DNA of 64,000 nucleotides. It comes from JAKVKY01 sp964293585 (GTDB lineage: Bacteria > Bacillota > Negativicutes > Acidaminococcales > Acidaminococcaceae). Under the pieces are notes generated by a model. It did not search any database. It was given only the letters and a program-made list of their open reading frames with translations, and was not told where the DNA came from. The position numbers were made by a program, and so were the translations under genes. Shown here in pieces: positions 60,170 through 64,000 of the stretch. The stretch spans positions 1 to 64,000 of the forward strand of contig CAXYYS010000006.1 of NCBI GenBank assembly GCA_964293585.1. Reading direction: 5' to 3'. The first letter of the stretch is position 1. Every line of letters begins with the position of its first letter.

Positions 60170-60198
60170 AGTATAGCCAGATTACAAAAATTTGTCAA
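60170..60198 (-). promoter_or_regulatory. near-consensus promoter of alr
   Basis: Minus strand TTGACA (60198-60193), 17-bp spacer, TATACT (60175-60170). Start predicted near 60163, giving a leader of about 100 nt. Confidence 0.88.
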
Positions 60199-60346
60199 CG
60201 CAGAATGTAACACTTTGCAAAAAATTCGCCTGTATACATAAAAACTGTATCACATGTTGCACTGTCAAAAATTGTCTGCCTCCGGAGTTGCTAAGCGGAG
60301 CGTCTAAACCGCAAGGGAAGTCGCCCGTAGCGTGCAGCACGTACTT

Positions 60347-63214
60347 TTACTGCAACCAATCGTGATGCGGCTGCGGCTCCTCCTGAATCCGTTCCGCCAG
60401 CGCACCCATGGCGCGGCTTAAGGACAGGGCAAACAGCGGCTCCACCGCCATATCGTTATCCGCCTGCAGGCGCTTATCCGCCAGAGCCTTGTTCACCGCT
60501 TCCCGGATCTGGAACAAAAATTCGTCGGAGTAAATGTTCATCTTATACGCCAAAAAGTGTTCCGTCTGAGCGTTCAGGTCCTTGATAAAATTCTTAAAGA
60601 CCGGCATCTTGCTGTCCACCGTCAGGCGGTGTTTCAAATTCTTGCGGGTCAGGATGCCGTCCGTGTTGCGCATGTCGTCATCCAGAAAGGCTTCGCCAGC
60701 TACCGCGCTCTGGCTCACGCCCGTATGACCCAGTTCTTCCAAAAGTTTTTCAATGTTAGCCGTCTCGTCGTACAAAAGTCCGTAGGCCACTTCCTCTTTA
60801 GGCTGGCGGGACTTATTAATAGTAATAATCTTAAAGTCCAGGTCGTTCATCAGGGTGGCAAAAACCTTATCGCCCAAAGTGCAACGGATGCCATCCCTAA
60901 ACAGCTGCGCCAAAATTTTATACTCCGCACAGCTTTCCTTGTACATACCATCCGTGGCCAGGTCCAGCAGCTTGGAACCGTTACCGCCGATATACACGGC
61001 GTGGAACCGGGTCAGGTGGTTAAAAGTGCCTTCCTTATATTGCTGGCCAAAGACCATGCCCGCGTAATACAACAAACCGCTCATGGCAAACAGGATGGCT
61101 TCCCGGATCCGTTTCAGCCCCGGGGCATTCTTGCAGCCGCTGGCCCAAGCCTTACAGATTTCCTGTTCCCGCTCTTTCAAAAGGGCGTCCAGCTTGATGC
61201 CAAAAGCATTACGGGCGTCGTAGTTGCCCGTGTTCTGTTTATTTTCCGCCAGCTCTGCCAGCTCGTCCACTTCTTTGTTAAAATCATTGCCCAGGCCCAG
61301 ACGCTTAAACAACTTAATGTTGGCCTTGCTAAAAAGCACGTCCCTAAAAATCTGCCGTCCGGCCAGCCGTAAGCTGGCCTGCCAGGTAATATCAGGCCGG
61401 TCCCCGTACCAGAACGCCAGGTCCGTGCTGCCGCCGCCGATATCCATACACACGATACCGTTGGAACGGTCGGCGCCGTAATCCCGGTCGTAATACGCAG
61501 CCACCGCCACGCTTTCCGGCACAATAAAAGTTTCATCCATATGACAATGCACGCACAACTCCGGTTTAGCCTCGCTGCCCGTGTTTAATTCCAGGTTGGT
61601 CATGACCTGCTGCCTGATCCGGTCGTAACTGAGTTTCTCGTTCACCGTAAAAGACTTGGGATACGAGAAACGCCAGTCGATATCCGTGGCGCCGTTGGCC
61701 ACCAGCTCTGCCAGACACTGGGTACAGATCTGCTCCAGGAAACCTTCGGTCAGCTCCCGGTGCTCCAGATCCCATTTTAAATCCGTGGTCACGTTGGTCA
61801 GGTTGGAAAGAGCGTCAAACTTGTTCACAAAATAAATATTGCCCTTCTGGAACATGCGCTCCACCGTACCCGGCATATCGTTGTAACTGTGGAAAGCACT
61901 CATGATCCAGGCGCAGCCCACTTCTTCATCATCCGGCAGGAAAAACTCCCGCAGGCAGCTCCGGTTGCCGTGGAAAGCAAAGAACTGCCGCATCTTGTTG
62001 TGCAGCACCAGCGGTCCGGGAGCCGTAGCTTCCATGGCATAGCAAATCGTCGTGTTCGTGGTACCAAAGTCCACGCTCACCGCACAGTTGCGCTTATTCG
62101 TCACATTAATCAGCTCCGGCGCCGCCGGCACCAAAAGACCGTACGCCTTGCCGCCGTCGCAGCTGCCCGCCACAAATACCTGGGGATAGCTGTCGCCGCA
62201 GTGGATTTCCTTACGTCCCTGGCCCGCCGTTTCTACTCGGCGCAGAGTCTGGGGCAAATCCCATTTTTCCTGAGGGCGCACGTACACATCCGCCGCCCCG
62301 TTATCATCATAATACGTATAGTAGCGGCTCCAGCGTTTTAACCCGGTCAGGGCAAAGGACGGCCACACGGCTAAAACCGGCGTGGACTTAGCCACTACTA
62401 CCTGTTCTTCCTTATACACCTTGTCGATATAGAGCGGCGCCAGCCGGTTATCACTGCCGGGCAGCACCAGCCGCACCAGGATATTTTCCTTGTCGCCTTC
62501 GCCCTGGATCAACAGCTGTACCCTGGTGGTCAGCTCCCTGGGCACGATATAAGCCAGCAGCTGCTCGCTTACCGGATAAAAATAGCTATACTGCTGTCCC
62601 TTCCAGGTCAGCATCTGACCGGCTTCCGCCTGAACCAGCGCCGGGCCGTCCTTGGTCGCCGGCACCAGGCATAACTGCTCCGTAAAAAAGTTTTTCTGAA
62701 ACCGTACGTCCTGCGTCAGGATCGTAGGCGCCACCAAGCCACAGGCCCGCTCGTACAAAACCCGGGCCAGGGGCGGCACAAACTGCACCGGATACGCACC
62801 GGCAAACACGCTGTCCAGATAATAATACAGCGGGGCAATCAGCACCAGCCAGAGCTGAGCCGGCAGTCCCCACTCGTACGTCCGGGGCAGCACCAAAAAG
62901 CCCAGGAGCACAGCGCCTGCCAGCGTCAGGGCACCCAGACCGTAATACAACGGCCGCATCTGCCGGCCGCTGTTAGCATCATAAAACAGGCCCTTGCCAA
63001 ACCAGACGGCGGCGCAGACCACACCCAGGAGCAGGCTTAAGCCGCCGCACAGATAAAATCTCTGCAGCCACTTCTCAATGGTCATGCCGTCCGCCGGCAC
63101 CACCCTGCCACCTAATACCGCAAATCCCAACGCGAAGGTCAGCAGAGCCAGGAGCACGATAAACAGCAGCCGTCTGCCCGCTGTTTTCACATAATATTCT
63201 CCAAACACACCCAT
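60347..63214 (-). CDS. large membrane-anchored Hsp70/actin-fold protein
   Basis: 955 residues, not a standard DnaK. Four membrane helices (about 15-36, 53-73, 89-109, 117-141) anchor it. Residues 142-370 form a beta-rich part with no clear match. The Hsp70/actin ATPase begins with phosphate-1 motif VDFGTTNT (381-388), has an Hsp70-like VPESVAVAAYY (575-585) and phosphate-2 motif DIGGGSTDL (591-599), then a helical end with no DnaK substrate lid. The SrfB family is the nearest remembered relative. A GTG at 63208 has a better-spaced ribosome site than ATG 63214. It follows the partial upstream gene by 12 nt. Confidence 0.75.
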   Translation of the reverse strand: MGVFGEYYVKTAGRRLLFIVLLALLTFALGFAVLGGRVVPADGMTIEKWLQRFYLCGGLSLLLGVVCAAVWFGKGLFYDANSGRQMRPLYYGLGALTLAGAVLLGFLVLPRTYEWGLPAQLWLVLIAPLYYYLDSVFAGAYPVQFVPPLARVLYERACGLVAPTILTQDVRFQKNFFTEQLCLVPATKDGPALVQAEAGQMLTWKGQQYSYFYPVSEQLLAYIVPRELTTRVQLLIQGEGDKENILVRLVLPGSDNRLAPLYIDKVYKEEQVVVAKSTPVLAVWPSFALTGLKRWSRYYTYYDDNGAADVYVRPQEKWDLPQTLRRVETAGQGRKEIHCGDSYPQVFVAGSCDGGKAYGLLVPAAPELINVTNKRNCAVSVDFGTTNTTICYAMEATAPGPLVLHNKMRQFFAFHGNRSCLREFFLPDDEEVGCAWIMSAFHSYNDMPGTVERMFQKGNIYFVNKFDALSNLTNVTTDLKWDLEHRELTEGFLEQICTQCLAELVANGATDIDWRFSYPKSFTVNEKLSYDRIRQQVMTNLELNTGSEAKPELCVHCHMDETFIVPESVAVAAYYDRDYGADRSNGIVCMDIGGGSTDLAFWYGDRPDITWQASLRLAGRQIFRDVLFSKANIKLFKRLGLGNDFNKEVDELAELAENKQNTGNYDARNAFGIKLDALLKEREQEICKAWASGCKNAPGLKRIREAILFAMSGLLYYAGMVFGQQYKEGTFNHLTRFHAVYIGGNGSKLLDLATDGMYKESCAEYKILAQLFRDGIRCTLGDKVFATLMNDLDFKIITINKSRQPKEEVAYGLLYDETANIEKLLEELGHTGVSQSAVAGEAFLDDDMRNTDGILTRKNLKHRLTVDSKMPVFKNFIKDLNAQTEHFLAYKMNIYSDEFLFQIREAVNKALADKRLQADNDMAVEPLFALSLSRAMGALAERIQEEPQPHHDWLQ

Positions 63215-63226
63215 TCCCTCCCGTGG

Positions 63227-64000
63227 TTAATATTTAAAATAAATCCAGCTGCCGTCAAAAGACGGCTCCAGGGAAACATAGGCCACCTCGGCCAGATTGT
63301 TGGTAAATTTTTCCAGATTAAACGTAGTATTGCCAGGGAAATTTCCGGCGTTCCAGCTGTCCATGCCGCTCACATCCATGTTCCAGCTCTTAAAGACCTG
63401 CTGGATCTGGCGGTAGTTGGCCAGACTGGGCCGCAGCGCCACATGCACCCGGTAGATGCCCCGCTGAGGCAGCTTGGCCGGATCTAACTGCAAGGCCACC
63501 CGGCACTCCAGGCTCTTGTCCTTGCTGGTGGTATTCAAAACTTCCGTCTTCTTAAAATCTTTGGCCGCCGTGTTCACAAACTTACCGTTCTGCCAGGCTT
63601 CCAGCTTGTCTAAAACAAATTCCGGCTGCTCCACCTTCATGACGTACGGCAAAGTCACATTAAAATCTAACAACAGCACGCCGGGATTATCCTTCAAGAT
63701 ATATTGCAGATACCCGGACTGCTCGCCTAAAAGGGAACTGGTAGCGGCATACGTGCGCTGCCCTGCCGGCAGATCCGCCTTAGCGGCGGTCAGCCTGCCT
63801 GCCGTCCCCAGTTTATCGCCGTACACCAGCAGCTTACGCGGCACGGTGTTCGGTAAAATTTTTTCAAACGCCTGCACCAGATGCAGCACATCCTGCTCCG
63901 GACCCAGGATTAAAAAATAAAACGGCTTGTAGCTTTTCGGATCGGCGCCGCTCTGATAGGAAAACTGCAGCCCCGCATTACCGATATCGTACACCGTCCC
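63227..64000 (-). CDS. unidentified protein, N-terminal part beyond the window
   Basis: The frame is open to the right edge and reads at least 257 residues to the stop at 63227. It is a soluble-looking, beta/alpha protein with Tyr/Phe-rich YKPFYFLILGPEQDVL and LLDFNVTLPYVMKVE; no catalytic motif is recognised. The pattern recalls von Willebrand A-type or surface-associated proteins but this is not firm. It ends 12 nt before the Hsp70-like gene, so the two are probably one operon with further genes outside the window. Confidence 0.6.
   Translation of the reverse strand, partial: GTVYDIGNAGLQFSYQSGADPKSYKPFYFLILGPEQDVLHLVQAFEKILPNTVPRKLLVYGDKLGTAGRLTAAKADLPAGQRTYAATSSLLGEQSGYLQYILKDNPGVLLLDFNVTLPYVMKVEQPEFVLDKLEAWQNGKFVNTAAKDFKKTEVLNTTSKDKSLECRVALQLDPAKLPQRGIYRVHVALRPSLANYRQIQQVFKSWNMDVSGMDSWNAGNFPGNTTFNLEKFTNNLAEVAYVSLEPSFDGSWIYFKY

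Noticed and set aside
60060..60200. T-box riboswitch in the alr leader
   Set aside because: The conserved T-box sequence and specifier layout are not present; the leader is too short. Only a generic attenuator is supported.
60200..60346. Terminator or small RNA between the Hsp70-like gene and the alr promoter
   Set aside because: Short pairings (CTCCG/CGGAG near 60280-60299) exist, but the stem is weak and the T-run is distant; I see no convincing feature in this gap.

Overview
The window reads as a low-redundancy bacterial chromosome segment of the Firmicutes type, most likely a Negativicute that ferments amino acids (Acidaminococcaceae-like). This is inferred from gene order and content, not from a marker search. 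Two blocks follow classical Firmicutes order: rpmE-DUF1385-prfA-prmC-sua5-rpiB-glyA-upp-(dCMP deaminase, GlcNAc-1-P transferase, UDP-GlcNAc epimerase)-atpIBEF, and tRNA-Ser/SRP RNA-dnaX-ybaB-recR-bofA. There is no clear phage, IS element or CRISPR array. Most genes lie on the minus strand; the plus-strand genes are fruK-fruA, lgt and a CorA-like gene.

Layout. 1-11.9 kb: start of the ATP synthase operon (atpF cut by the window edge) preceded by envelope-sugar, nucleotide and translation genes, headed by an L31 gene with a long charged tail. 11.9-17.2 kb: a D-aminoacylase-like amidohydrolase, a stand-alone receiver protein, and fructose uptake (fruK-fruA). 17.3-25.0 kb: an iron-type ABC importer beside a two-gene SufC/SufB-D-like Fe-S scaffold and a FIST-GGDEF cyclase. 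25.2-33.0 kb: lgt, orphan larE, an acyl-CoA ligase, a polar amino-acid ABC importer and an ABC-F ATPase. 33.0-38.5 kb: barstar, a lipoprotein barnase, a HerA-like ATPase, rlmH, htrA, a WalJ-type hydrolase and deoC. 38.5-43 kb: PerR-like regulator, LysO-like exporter, LCP ligase, Nudix hydrolase, BofA. 43-46.4 kb: recR, ybaB, dnaX, SRP RNA, tRNA-Ser. 46.4-48.3 kb: tandem UspA protein and a CorA-like protein with an altered signature. 48.3-48.8 kb: a gene-free stretch dominated by a 219-bp nested palindrome. 48.8-58 kb: two tandem FAD-linked 2-hydroxyacid oxidases, a flavodoxin/ferredoxin protein, three M20 metallopeptidases and a YjiH/YjiG membrane pair, which suggests peptide and amino-acid catabolism. 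58-64 kb: a TPR-like protein, alr with a probable attenuated leader, and a membrane-anchored Hsp70/actin-fold protein with a partial partner gene running off the window.

Regulatory signals are unusually legible: several promoters near consensus (TTGACA/TATACT with 17-bp spacing before tRNA-Ser and alr), operator-like inverted repeats on the promoters of the ferredoxin and YjiH operons, and terminator hairpins placed between a promoter and its gene (alr, lysO). The most unusual items are the 48.4-kb palindrome, the membrane Hsp70-like locus at the right edge, the Cys-rich SufC, the lipoprotein barnase and the GMR-type CorA.
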